Position numbers and translations under genes: made by a program. Shown here in pieces: positions 8,244-16,409 of a stretch of DNA of 64,000 nt. Position 1 is the first letter of the stretch. Every line of letters begins with the position of its first letter. The notes under the pieces are model-generated. The model was not told where the DNA came from, made no database searches, and saw nothing but the letters and a program-made list of their open reading frames with translations. Source of the stretch: Bradyrhizobium algeriense (GTDB lineage Bacteria; Pseudomonadota; Alphaproteobacteria; Rhizobiales; Xanthobacteraceae); assembly GCF_003062295.1 (NCBI RefSeq), contig NZ_PYCN01000008.1, forward strand, positions 62,001 to 126,000. Direction: 5' to 3'.

Positions 8244-8844
8244 CCTTCAATCCGTCATCCTGACGCTCTCTCTCAGCTACGCGCTGATCGGCGCGCTGTT
8301 GCTGATTGTCCTCGTCTATGCGCGTGTGCCCTGGTCGGCCAAGGCGATCGCCGTGGTGATAACGAGCGCGTTTTACATTGCGAGCTTTGTCGGGGTGCGC
8401 GGACTGCTGGGTTGGGCCAGCGTCGACAGGCTTCCTGTCGCCTTCAAATTGCTGCAGGCCCGTATCGTCGAGCCGCACTCGCTGGACGGCGATCCGGGCT
8501 CGATCTATCTCTGGGTCGAGACGCTCGACGACGGCAATCGGCCGAGCGGCGTCCCGCGGGCGTACCGCATTCCCTACAGCGACAGGCTTGCGGAAAAGAC
8601 CGACAAGGCGGCGAGCGAGATCGCCGCTGGCCGTGCACAGGGCGGCCGCGCCGCCGATTTTGGCGATGGCGGCGGCGGGCTGCTCCAAGCCGCCCGCGAG
8701 TACATCACGCCCAGCATGATCCTGGACACGTCGGGCGGCGATCCCTCGACGGGCGGGGGATTGCTTGCGACGCCCCGCGATGGCGACGAGGTGTCGTTTA
8801 CGCCACTACTGCCGCCGCGAATGCCGCCGAAGGACGAGCCATAG
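8236..8844 (+). CDS. Hypothetical two-helix membrane protein, third gene of the channel operon
   Basis: A 202-residue protein starting at GTG 8236, inside the end of the preceding gene. Two predicted membrane helices (about residues 7-29 and 34-58) are followed by a soluble region, likely periplasmic or cytosolic depending on orientation. The region contains a short beta-rich part (IYLWVETLDDGNRPSGVPRA) and a long glycine- and proline-rich, probably disordered tail (GDGGGG, GGDPSTGGG, TPLLPPRMPPK). I do not recognise a family. Tight overlap with the two upstream genes suggests one complex. A promoter and operator for the next transcription unit begin 35 bases after the stop. Confidence 0.7.
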   Translation: MNSLQSVILTLSLSYALIGALLLIVLVYARVPWSAKAIAVVITSAFYIASFVGVRGLLGWASVDRLPVAFKLLQARIVEPHSLDGDPGSIYLWVETLDDGNRPSGVPRAYRIPYSDRLAEKTDKAASEIAAGRAQGGRAADFGDGGGGLLQAAREYITPSMILDTSGGDPSTGGGLLATPRDGDEVSFTPLLPPRMPPKDEP

Positions 8845-8878
8845 GCTTCCGGCGATGGTCCCCGACAATCACAGATTA

Positions 8879-8922
8879 TTGACTGACAGATATTGAAATC
8901 TGTCAGCGAGACATGCTATATC
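8879..8922 (+). promoter_or_regulatory. Palindromic operator and promoter upstream of the TetR gene
   Basis: A perfect palindrome, CTGACAGAT-N6-ATCTGTCAG, spans 8883-8906. A promoter is built into it: TTGAAA at 8893-8898 as -35, an 18-base spacer and an extended -10 (TG-n-TATATC) at 8914-8922. A second -35-like TTGACT lies at 8879-8884. A 9-bp half-site with dyad symmetry over the -35 region is what a TetR dimer uses to repress its own promoter. The TetR gene begins at 9174, after a short leader ORF. Autoregulation is inference; the palindrome and promoter boxes are directly visible. Confidence 0.75.
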
Positions 8923-8994
8923 CATTGCCGACGCCAAGATCAGGCGTCACCCGGCTCGATGGTTTGAGCCCGGGTACTTGCAAAGGACTACGCT

Positions 8995-9108
8995 ATGACG
9001 ACCCATCTCATTCAACTGACTGCCCAAATCCAGCGCTGGCTCAACCAGAGCGTTGCCCGTCATCTGGCCGCCCAGGCCGAGCGGCTGGAACCGGCGACGA
9101 AACATTAA
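8995..9108 (+). CDS. 37-codon leader ORF upstream of the TetR gene
   Basis: An ATG at 8995 preceded by AAAGGA at 7-base spacing opens a 37-codon frame starting MTTHLIQLTAQIQRWLNQSV and ending in EPATKH. It forms one amphipathic helix rich in Gln, Arg and Ala. It lies between the operator/promoter at 8879-8922 and the TetR start at 9174 and should be on the same transcript. The Shine-Dalgarno site is better than that of tetR itself. It may be a small functional protein or a leader peptide; nothing in the sequence suggests attenuation such as a run of rare codons. Confidence 0.6.
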   Translation: MTTHLIQLTAQIQRWLNQSVARHLAAQAERLEPATKH

Positions 9109-9173
9109 CCCGCCAAGGTGATTGCCTAAGGGGATAAGATGACCACCCGTCCCATCGTTTCGCAGGTGCGCGC

Positions 9174-9770
9174 ATGAACGAAGTCGTGGTTCTGACCCCC
9201 GAACGGATTCTGGAGGTAACCGAGGACGTTCTGCGCCGCTACGGGCTGGCCAAGGCCACCGTGGTGGATGTTGCCCGGGCGCTGGATGTCAGCCACGGCA
9301 GCGTCTATCGCCATTTCCCCAGCAAGGCCTCGCTGCGCGAAGCGGTGGCCAAGCGATGGCTCGACCGTCTCAGCGCGCCGCTCCTGAAGATCGCAGAAAC
9401 TTCCGGCCCGGCGCCCGCACGGCTGGAGAAGTGGCTGCGCACGATGTTTTCGATCAAGCACAAGCGGCTTGGCGACGATCCCGAGATGTTTGCGACCTAC
9501 CTGGCGCTGGCCCGCGAGGCCTGCCAGTCGGTGAACTGCCACAAGGACTGCTTGGTCGACCAGATCGCCCTGATCCTGTCCGACGGCGTGAAGCAGGGCG
9601 CGTTCGAAGTTGCCGACGTCAAGGTGACGGCGCGCGCGATTTTCGATGCCACCAGCCGCTTCCACCATCCCGCGCATGCGGAGGAATGGAACGAGCCGAG
9701 TGCCCCGGCGCGGATCGACGCGTTGCTCGCGCTGCTGCTCAAGGGTTTGGAAACGCCGCGCAGGCGGTGA
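9174..9770 (+). CDS. TetR/AcrR-family transcriptional regulator
   Basis: A 198-residue dimeric repressor. The N-terminal helix-turn-helix (about residues 9-55) has the family signature LDVSHGSVYRHFPSKASLRE; the rest is the helical ligand-binding and dimerisation domain, which contains cysteines in QSVNCHKDC. A near-ideal operator lies 270 bases upstream over its probable promoter, so it is likely autoregulated. Which other genes it controls is unclear: the membrane operon ends 35 bp before the operator, and the beta-lactamase-fold gene downstream is on the other strand. Ligand unknown. Confidence 0.93.
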   Translation: MNEVVVLTPERILEVTEDVLRRYGLAKATVVDVARALDVSHGSVYRHFPSKASLREAVAKRWLDRLSAPLLKIAETSGPAPARLEKWLRTMFSIKHKRLGDDPEMFATYLALAREACQSVNCHKDCLVDQIALILSDGVKQGAFEVADVKVTARAIFDATSRFHHPAHAEEWNEPSAPARIDALLALLLKGLETPRRR

Positions 9771-9856
9771 CGATCGTTCTGTATCCGGGCTGTAGGGTCA
9801 AACCCTTCTTCCCGAGAGCCGCGAGTTGTCCTCCGCGTCTCCTCTTTCGTATCCCG

Positions 9857-11791
9857 TCAGTTGATCCGCTGACCCGTGATCTGCCAGGGTCCCGGATTGA
9901 GCACCAGGCGCATCGGGCCGGCCCCGTCGCGCAGGAAGGCAAGGCGGGTGTGGTCGCCGCCATCCACGAAGAACTCGTTGCTCGACATCGGGACGACCGT
10001 GATCGCTGCACCTTTCTCAAAATCGAGGACCGGCAGGTCTCCGCTTGCCTCGATCAGGAGGTGGCCATCCTTGTTGACGACTTGAAGATCGGCTGCTCCT
10101 TGCAGTCGGATCCGGGCGCGGACGAGCGACACCTCGATCGGCCCGTCCTGTCCCTTCCGTATGATCCTCAGGCGGACCTTGGTGTTGACCGGTCCGCGCA
10201 TCTTCTCGATCGCCTGATTGAGGGAAATGCCTTGGATCGCCGCGTCGTCGAGATGTGTGATGATGTCACCTGCCATGATGCCGGCCTTGGCGGCGGGCAT
10301 GCCCCGGATCGGAGACACTACCTTGAGCTGGCCATTCTCTGTGGCGACGTCGACGCCGAGGCCGCCGAACTCGCGGGGCACCTGCATGTCGCGTGAGCTG
10401 GGCGATCCGAGCCGATAGGTTCCCGCATAAGCCGCGAGCGTGTCCGAGTCGATCCTCACCGGGGCCGCGGCGGCGTCCGGGACGCCCTGGTCAGGAACGC
10501 GGAAGGCTCCATAGGTGAGATTGCGAAACGGACGGTTGAATGGACCGCCCATACTTGGTGCAACCTGGATCAACTGCAAGGCGATCAGTTGCTCCGCCGG
10601 GTCGATCCAGAAATAGGTGCCCGAGGTGCCCATCCAGTTGAAGCTGCCAACCGATCCAGGCACCATGCTCCACGCGGCATCGCTGCGGACCGCAAAGCCA
10701 AGTCCCCAGGTCGAGCCACCCTGGGGCCCGACGATGCCGCTGCCGGCGAAGCGGATGTCTGATGGTAGCGCGTTCGTGGTCATCAGCTTCACGGTTGCGG
10801 GCGAAAGGATGCGGACTCCGTCGAGTTCGCCGCGGTTGAGCAGCATCTGGCAAAACCGCAGATAATCGGCGGCCGTCGACACCAGTCCACCACCGCCCGA
10901 GAACAGTTTGGTCGGCTTGGTGACGTCAGCCATCACGCTGTCCGGCGGCCCGCTGATGGCGGGCGGATCAACCAGGCGGGAAAGCTTGGCTTCGGGCACG
11001 TGAAAGCCGGTGTCGACCATCTCCAGCGGTCTGAACAGCCGTGCCTCCAGGAATTGGTCGAACGGTTGACCGGAAGCCACCTCGATGACACGCGCGAGTA
11101 CATCGACGGAGAGACCGTAGTCCCAGACCTCGCCCGGCTGGTGAGCAAGTGGAAGTTTGGCCAGACCGGAGACGAAATCGGCAAGCGTTTTGTCCCGGCG
11201 GTACACGCCGGTCATGCCATAGAGGCTTCTGTACAGTTGGTCCACCTTCGTGCCACCCACACCGTAGACCAGCCCGGCGGTATGGCGCAGCAGGTCCTCA
11301 ACTGTCATCGGGCGCTTCTGCGGCTCGTACATGAGATCTGTCTTGCCGCTCGCCGGGTCTTTCGTCTCGACGCCGACCATCATGTCCTTGAGTTCGGGAA
11401 GATAGCGATGGACCGGGGCGGTGAGGTCGAGCTTTCCTTCTTCGACCAGCATCATGGCGGCAACGCTGGTGACCGGTTTGGTCATCGAGGCGATCCAGAA
11501 GATCGCATCGGGCTGTAGCGGGATCGTCTTGGCCCGGTCGCGAAAGCCTACAGCTCGCAGATACGCGACCTTGCCATTGCGCGCGATCGCTGCAACCGCG
11601 CCCGAGAAGGCGCCGGCATCGACCTGCGACTGTTGCCAGGCCGCGATCCGCGCCAACCGCGATGACGAGAAACCGAGTGCTTCCGGGCCGCCCGCCGGCG
11701 CGACGGCGTAGGCGCGGGCGGCGGTAGCAAGGCCGAGAGTGACGAGACAGGGGATCGACAAAGCCGCGAGAAGGCGATGCAGGCGCTTCAT
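9857..11791 (-). CDS. Secreted beta-lactamase-fold serine hydrolase with C-terminal PDZ domain
   Basis: A 644-residue protein with a signal peptide (about residues 1-28, cleaved after ARA). Residues about 40-430 form a class C beta-lactamase/penicillin-binding-protein-like serine hydrolase: the nucleophile is Ser102 with Lys105 in ASMTKPVTS, and Tyr225 in WDYGLS is the second motif. Family members include esterases, D-aminopeptidases and LACTB-like proteases, so true beta-lactamase activity is not implied. A PDZ domain follows (about 465-565; KAGIMAGDIITHLDDAAIQG), then a C-terminal beta-rich region. The PDZ addition suggests peptide or protein recognition in the periplasm. It appears to be a single-gene unit with no clear partner. 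Confidence 0.88.
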   Translation of the reverse strand: MKRLHRLLAALSIPCLVTLGLATAARAYAVAPAGGPEALGFSSSRLARIAAWQQSQVDAGAFSGAVAAIARNGKVAYLRAVGFRDRAKTIPLQPDAIFWIASMTKPVTSVAAMMLVEEGKLDLTAPVHRYLPELKDMMVGVETKDPASGKTDLMYEPQKRPMTVEDLLRHTAGLVYGVGGTKVDQLYRSLYGMTGVYRRDKTLADFVSGLAKLPLAHQPGEVWDYGLSVDVLARVIEVASGQPFDQFLEARLFRPLEMVDTGFHVPEAKLSRLVDPPAISGPPDSVMADVTKPTKLFSGGGGLVSTAADYLRFCQMLLNRGELDGVRILSPATVKLMTTNALPSDIRFAGSGIVGPQGGSTWGLGFAVRSDAAWSMVPGSVGSFNWMGTSGTYFWIDPAEQLIALQLIQVAPSMGGPFNRPFRNLTYGAFRVPDQGVPDAAAAPVRIDSDTLAAYAGTYRLGSPSSRDMQVPREFGGLGVDVATENGQLKVVSPIRGMPAAKAGIMAGDIITHLDDAAIQGISLNQAIEKMRGPVNTKVRLRIIRKGQDGPIEVSLVRARIRLQGAADLQVVNKDGHLLIEASGDLPVLDFEKGAAITVVPMSSNEFFVDGGDHTRLAFLRDGAGPMRLVLNPGPWQITGQRIN

Positions 11792-11912
11792 CCGGGCGTC
11801 CCTTTTCAGCTTGGCGAGAGCGATGGGCGGCGCAAAGGATAGCTCTCGTATCGCAAAACATGTGTTGCACTAAACCGCGCGGTTCGGAAGCTAAATGCAA
11901 CTCAAAGTGCGG

Positions 11913-13388
11913 CTACGCCGCGGCAGGCGGTCCGAACCAGGTGGTTAGGACATCAGCGAGCCCCGGTTGGGTCAGGTCGCCGACCCAGGCCACATATCCG
12001 TCGGGCCGAATTAATACGGCATCGGGAGCCGTGACCGCGCCAAGCACCGGAAGCTCCCACGGACCATCGTACTCAGCCGCAACGAACTGAACCCGATCCG
12101 CCCATGGCGTGATGTCGAGGCCGCCGGGTGCACCGAGGTTGAGCAGCACCGGCCGGGCACCGTGGAGCAGGGTGAAAACCCGCAGCGGACCGTTGGCGGT
12201 GACCAGGTCGAGATCGGGCATGCGGCGTCCGAGCAGCTTGTGTCCCTCGCCGAGGTCGTAGTGAATGTCCAGACCGGATATCTCCCCGGCGAGCCGCCTG
12301 CGAGGCTCGTCCATGCCGAGGAGTTCGGAAACGGTGTCGCCCAGGGCTTTGCTGCGCTCGTCCCTACGACGAAGCGCGACCTGCGCCATCGTGTTGCGCA
12401 AGACGCGGGCGGTTACGGGAAAGCGCTCGGCGTGATAGCTATCGAGAAGGCTTTCCGGTGATATCAGCTTGACCACCTGGGCCAGCTTCCATCCCAGGTT
12501 CACCGCATCCTGCACACCGGTGTTGAGGCCCTGTCCACCCATCGGGGGATGCACATGCGCGGCGTCGCCGGCCAGCAGGACGCGCCTCTCGCGATACGCC
12601 GCGGCTTGCCGCGTCATATCGGTGAAGCGGGAGATCCAGGTCGGACTGTGGATGCCGTAGTCGGTCCCGTAGACGGCGATCAGCGCCTCGCTGACATCGC
12701 GCATCGTGGGTTCGCTGGTGGATCCGACGTCCCGCTCGGTCAATACGACCCGCGCCCCTCCATTCTCCGTCCTGCCGATGCCATGGGTGCCGAACGCGTC
12801 CTGGTGAAACCCCCATTTCGGCTCTTCGGTCGTCTCGACTTCGGCGATCAGCCAGCTCGTCGTCGGATCCCACCCGGGAAACGCGATGCCGGCTGCCTTG
12901 CGAATCACGCTGCGGCCGCCGTCGCACCCGACGAGATATTCCGCCCGGAGCGACTGGCCGTCGGAGAGCGCGACGTCGACGCCGGTGTCGTCCTGCGCGA
13001 TATCGGTCACCTCACGTCCGCGATAGATCGGCACCTTCAGTTCGCCGATCCACTCGGCCAGGATGCGCTCGATGTGGTTCTGCCACAGCCCGAGAAGGTA
13101 GTTGTGCCGGGTGGGAAAGTCGCTGATGTCCAACGTGATCATGTGGAAATGCACGACCTCATGGGTCTGTCCCTGCGACAGGAACCGATCGGCGATCCCG
13201 CGCTGGTCGAGCATCTCGATGGCGCGTGCGTGCAGACCGCCTGCGCGAGAGCCGGCGAGTTCCTGATTGGCGCGCCGCTCGACAATGGCGACGTCGATGC
13301 CCGCCAACGCTAACTCGCCTGCCAACATCAGTCCTGTCGGACCTCCGCCGACGATTACCACCGCATGCCTGGTCTTTGCCGCACCCAT
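11913..13388 (-). CDS. FAD-dependent aromatic monooxygenase (PheA/TfdB family)
   Basis: A 491-residue flavoprotein hydroxylase using NAD(P)H and O2. The start at 13388 is preceded by GGAGGG. Motifs: the FAD-binding GxGxxG-type VVIVGGGPTGLMLAGELA at the N-terminus, the DG motif CDGGRSVIRKAAG near residue 160, and the second FAD motif LAGDAAHVHPPMGGQGLNTG near 280, followed by a thioredoxin-like C-terminal domain typical of phenol hydroxylase, MhpA and Rox-type enzymes. Close relatives act on phenolic compounds or on antibiotics such as rifampicin and tetracyclines; the substrate cannot be told from sequence alone. The gene is convergent-divergent with unrelated neighbours. Confidence 0.9.
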   Translation of the reverse strand: MGAAKTRHAVVIVGGGPTGLMLAGELALAGIDVAIVERRANQELAGSRAGGLHARAIEMLDQRGIADRFLSQGQTHEVVHFHMITLDISDFPTRHNYLLGLWQNHIERILAEWIGELKVPIYRGREVTDIAQDDTGVDVALSDGQSLRAEYLVGCDGGRSVIRKAAGIAFPGWDPTTSWLIAEVETTEEPKWGFHQDAFGTHGIGRTENGGARVVLTERDVGSTSEPTMRDVSEALIAVYGTDYGIHSPTWISRFTDMTRQAAAYRERRVLLAGDAAHVHPPMGGQGLNTGVQDAVNLGWKLAQVVKLISPESLLDSYHAERFPVTARVLRNTMAQVALRRRDERSKALGDTVSELLGMDEPRRRLAGEISGLDIHYDLGEGHKLLGRRMPDLDLVTANGPLRVFTLLHGARPVLLNLGAPGGLDITPWADRVQFVAAEYDGPWELPVLGAVTAPDAVLIRPDGYVAWVGDLTQPGLADVLTTWFGPPAAA

Positions 13389-13706
13389 TTCGTCCCTCCG
13401 TAGCAACTGGCTTCGGTGGGCGTTTCTACGGGAAGGCCGGGGTCTTGAAGCAAGCCCCTTACGCGCTACATATTGAAGTGGGAGAGATTGGTATTCTGCT
13501 TGCCGGTTATTGCCGCGGGTGCCAGCCCTCAGCTCAGGATAGCGAGGGGACTACCCACTCATTTGTATCGCGCCGCCGGCTGGATCTGATCAGCCTAATG
13601 GCCTTCCGGCGCCCCCAGCCTGATTGCACCTCACAAGCGGCCTGTTGTTTGGTATCCCTCAAGACACGCGCAAGCACGGGCGCGATGATGGATGCGGAGG
13701 GAAAAC
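13389..13706. other. Intergenic region without a supported gene
   Basis: About 320 bases between the divergent monooxygenase and phosphoesterase genes. It should hold the promoters of both. I found no convincing ORF, RNA gene or strong palindrome. Confidence 0.5.
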
Positions 13707-14447
13707 GTGCGGCTTGCCATCTTTGCGGATATTCATGCCAACCGGCAGGCGTTCAGCGCGTGCCTCGAATTCGCGCGCGCCCGCGGCGCGGAACGCATCG
13801 TCTGCCTCGGCGACGTCGTCGGCTATGGCGCCGATCCGGAATGGGCGGTCGATACCGTGATGGGTCTGGTCGAAGACGGCGCCATCGCCGTGATCGGCAA
13901 CCACGATCACGCCATCAGCACCCCATCGGAGACCATGAACGCCGCGGCGCAAGCCGCGATCGAGTGGACGCGCGGCAGGCTGAGCGTGGCGCAGCGGCGT
14001 TTTCTCGCCGCGTTGCCGCTGACCCGGCGCGAAGACGATCGCCTCTATGTGCATTCCGAAGCCTCACACCCGTCGCAATGGCGCTATGTGCGCGATACGC
14101 CGGACGCCGCGCGCAGCATCGCGGCCACCGATGCCCATGTCACCTTCTGCGGCCACATCCACCGGCCGGCGCTCTATTCGATGTCATCGGCGGCGAAGAT
14201 GACGTGCTTCATCCCCACATGCGATGTGCCGGTGCAATTGCTCGGCGGCCGGCGCTGGCTCGCCGTACTCGGCTCGGTCGGGCAGCCGCGGGACGGCGAC
14301 CCGGCGGCTTCGTTCGCGATGCTCGATACGACGTCGCGCGAGATCACCTATTGTCGCGTACCTTACGATGTCGAGGCGGCGGCGGACCGGATCCGCGCCA
14401 ACGGCTTGCCGCACTGGCTGGCCGATCGCCTGCTCGTGGGGAAATGA
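13707..14447 (+). CDS. Calcineurin-like metallophosphoesterase
   Basis: A 246-residue cytosolic enzyme with the full set of dimetal phosphoesterase motifs: FADIHAN near residue 5, LGDVVGYG near 37, GNHDHA near 65, and GHIHRP near 150. These bind two metal ions that cleave phosphomonoesters or diesters. I chose the GTG at 13707, since GGAGG sits 6 bases upstream; an ATG at 13692 would add 5 residues. Its stop is 7 bases before the Ser/Thr kinase gene, so the two are co-transcribed. A phosphatase next to a protein kinase suggests it reverses the kinase's phosphorylation (PrpE/ApaH-like protein phosphatase role), but this is inference. Confidence 0.9.
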   Translation: MRLAIFADIHANRQAFSACLEFARARGAERIVCLGDVVGYGADPEWAVDTVMGLVEDGAIAVIGNHDHAISTPSETMNAAAQAAIEWTRGRLSVAQRRFLAALPLTRREDDRLYVHSEASHPSQWRYVRDTPDAARSIAATDAHVTFCGHIHRPALYSMSSAAKMTCFIPTCDVPVQLLGGRRWLAVLGSVGQPRDGDPAASFAMLDTTSREITYCRVPYDVEAAADRIRANGLPHWLADRLLVGK

Positions 14448-14454
14448 GGGAGTG

Positions 14455-15864
14455 GTGAAGCCTTTGATCGAGCAGGGCGCGCAACTTGACGGCTTCACCA
14501 TCGGCGAGCGCGTCCACCAGGGCGGCATGGCGACGCTGTGGACGGTGACGCATCCCGGCATCAACGTTCCACTGTTGATGAAGGTCCCGCGGGTTGCCGA
14601 GGGCGAGGACCCGGCAGCCATCGTCAGCTTCGAGATGGAGCAGATGATCCTGCCGCGGCTGGCGGGCCCGCACGTGCCGGGCTGCTTCGGCACCGGCGAT
14701 TTCGACCGGCAGCCCTACGTCGTCATGGAGCGCATCCCCGGCAAGACGCTGTATGGCCGGATCGACCAATTGCCGATTCCTTACGAAGAGGCGAGGGCGA
14801 TCGGGGGAAAGATCGCCACCGCGCTGGCCGATCTGCACCGGCAGAACGTCATTCACCACGACATCAAGCCGTCCAGCATCATGTTTCGCCCCTCCGGCGA
14901 ATGCGTGCTGATCGATTTCGGCCTGTCGCATCACAACCAGTTGCCGGACCTGTTGCAGGAAGAATTCCGTCTGCCCTACGGCACCGCACCCTATATGGCG
15001 CCGGAGCGTTTGCTCGGTGTTCGCGACGATCCGCGCAGCGACCTGTTTTCGCTGGGTGTGCTGTTGTATTTCTTCACCACCGGCGAGCGGCCGTTCGGCG
15101 AGAGTGAAACGCTGCGCGGCATGCGGCGAAGGCTGTGGCGCGATCCCTATCCACCGCGCAAGCTTCAGCCGGACTATCCGCCATGGCTGCAGGAAATCGT
15201 GCTGCGGTGCCTCGAGATCGAGCCGGTATGGCGGCATCCGACGGCTTCGCAACTGGCGTTCGAACTGGCCCATCCCGAACAGGTCAAGCTGACCGCGCGG
15301 TCGGAGCGGATGAAGCGCGATCCGCTCTCCACGGTGTGGCGCCGTCGCTTCAATCGCGGCCTGACGCTGCCGCGGCCGAAATCCGATGTCGCAGCTCAGC
15401 TCGCTTCTGGACCGATCGTAGTCGTTGCGCTCGATACCGAGGAGGGGTCGGGACCGCTCAACGAATGCCTGCGCCGCACCGCCGCCCAGCTTCTCTCGAC
15501 ATCGCCGTCGGCGCGGCTCGCCTGCCTGAACGTGCTCAGGCTCGGCCGCGTCACCATCGACCGGACGCTCGACGAACAGGGCAACAACAAGCATATCGAC
15601 CGCCTGGTCGCGCTGCGGCACTGGGCGCAGCCGCTGGAGCTGGATGAAAGCCGGCTCACGGTGCATGTGCTGGAGGCGGTCGATCCCGCCGCCGCGATCC
15701 TGGAGTTCACCAGGATCAATCATGTCGATCACATCGTGATCGGCGCGCGGCAGAATTCGATGCTGCGCACGCTGCTCGGCAGCGTGTCAGCCAAGGTCGC
15801 CGCCGAGGCTGCCTGCACCGTGACGGTGGTGCGGCCGCCACCGTCGGCGTCTGTGCCGGCGTAA
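14455..15864 (+). CDS. Ser/Thr protein kinase fused to a universal stress protein domain
   Basis: A 469-residue protein using a GTG start (14455, alternatively 14452) with GAGGG just upstream. Residues about 10-270 are a eukaryotic-type kinase: Gly loop GERVHQGGMATLW, ATP Lys43 in LLMKVP, catalytic loop VIHHDIKPSSIMF with Asp136 and Lys138, DFG at 154-156 and APE in YMAPERL. The catalytic-loop Asn that binds magnesium is replaced by Ser141, and the HRD Arg by His135, so activity may be altered. Residues about 315-465 are a UspA-like domain ending in GARQNSMLRTLLGSVSAKVA, close to the ATP-binding Usp motif. It has no membrane segment. It is co-transcribed with a metallophosphoesterase, a likely antagonist. 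Confidence 0.9.
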   Translation: MKPLIEQGAQLDGFTIGERVHQGGMATLWTVTHPGINVPLLMKVPRVAEGEDPAAIVSFEMEQMILPRLAGPHVPGCFGTGDFDRQPYVVMERIPGKTLYGRIDQLPIPYEEARAIGGKIATALADLHRQNVIHHDIKPSSIMFRPSGECVLIDFGLSHHNQLPDLLQEEFRLPYGTAPYMAPERLLGVRDDPRSDLFSLGVLLYFFTTGERPFGESETLRGMRRRLWRDPYPPRKLQPDYPPWLQEIVLRCLEIEPVWRHPTASQLAFELAHPEQVKLTARSERMKRDPLSTVWRRRFNRGLTLPRPKSDVAAQLASGPIVVVALDTEEGSGPLNECLRRTAAQLLSTSPSARLACLNVLRLGRVTIDRTLDEQGNNKHIDRLVALRHWAQPLELDESRLTVHVLEAVDPAAAILEFTRINHVDHIVIGARQNSMLRTLLGSVSAKVAAEAACTVTVVRPPPSASVPA

Positions 15865-15889
15865 TCAGCCTTAGCGTCGGATCAGACGG

Positions 15890-16273
15890 TCAGTCGAGGC
15901 TCTGGACGGGCGGCAGCGTTGTTTTGGCGGCGCGCGGCGGATTCGGCACCGGATAACTGGTGGCGCGGCCGGCCCGTTCGGTCTGACCGGCGGAACTGGG
16001 TGCGGCGCCTACGGCTTCGGCCCTGGCGCCGCGCACGCTGTCCCTTGAAGACTGCCTGCGGTGCCGCGACGAGCGCGAGCCTTCCAGTCCCCACGACCGC
16101 GATATCGAAGGCCCGGCCGTATAACCGACGAAGGCGCCGGCGACGGCGCCGACCGGGCCCAGCACGACGGCGCCGGCTAGCGCGCCCAGTGCGGTGTCGC
16201 CCGCGCGTTGCGCGAGCGCGGCGGAGGGTGCGAGGAGCAGGAGAATTGCGGCTGTCGTGTAGGCCTTGATCAT
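15890..16273 (-). CDS. Secreted small glycine/alanine-rich hypothetical protein
   Basis: A 127-residue protein with a clear signal peptide (MIKAYTTAAILLLLAPSAAL, cleaved after LAQ). A short glycine-zipper-like hydrophobic stretch (GALAGAVVLGPVGAVAGAFV) is followed by a basic, serine- and arginine-rich tail that is probably disordered. Glycine zippers are seen in small envelope proteins that insert in membranes. It converges with the kinase gene, 25 bases from its end. No specific function can be given. Confidence 0.75.
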   Translation of the reverse strand: MIKAYTTAAILLLLAPSAALAQRAGDTALGALAGAVVLGPVGAVAGAFVGYTAGPSISRSWGLEGSRSSRHRRQSSRDSVRGARAEAVGAAPSSAGQTERAGRATSYPVPNPPRAAKTTLPPVQSLD

Positions 16274-16409
16274 ATTCGCGTCCCATCCATGAAAGGCCGC
16301 AATGCTGATCCGCCTTTATGGCGAGATGCGTGACGCTTTGTGGCCGGAGCATGGACTTTCCAGGTTCCATGGCTCGCCGCGCGCCTGCTGTGGCTTTCCT
16401 GCCGGCTCG

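Noticed and set aside
6790-8844. Labelling the three membrane genes tolQR, exbBD, motAB or Zorya
   Set aside because: Only the first protein matches the superfamily. The partners lack TolR/ExbD/MotB domains, and no helicase or nuclease genes for a Zorya-type defence system are nearby.
9857-11791. Calling the serine hydrolase an antibiotic-resistance beta-lactamase
   Set aside because: SxxK and YxxS-type motifs are shared by esterases and peptidases; the PDZ domain and length do not fit AmpC.
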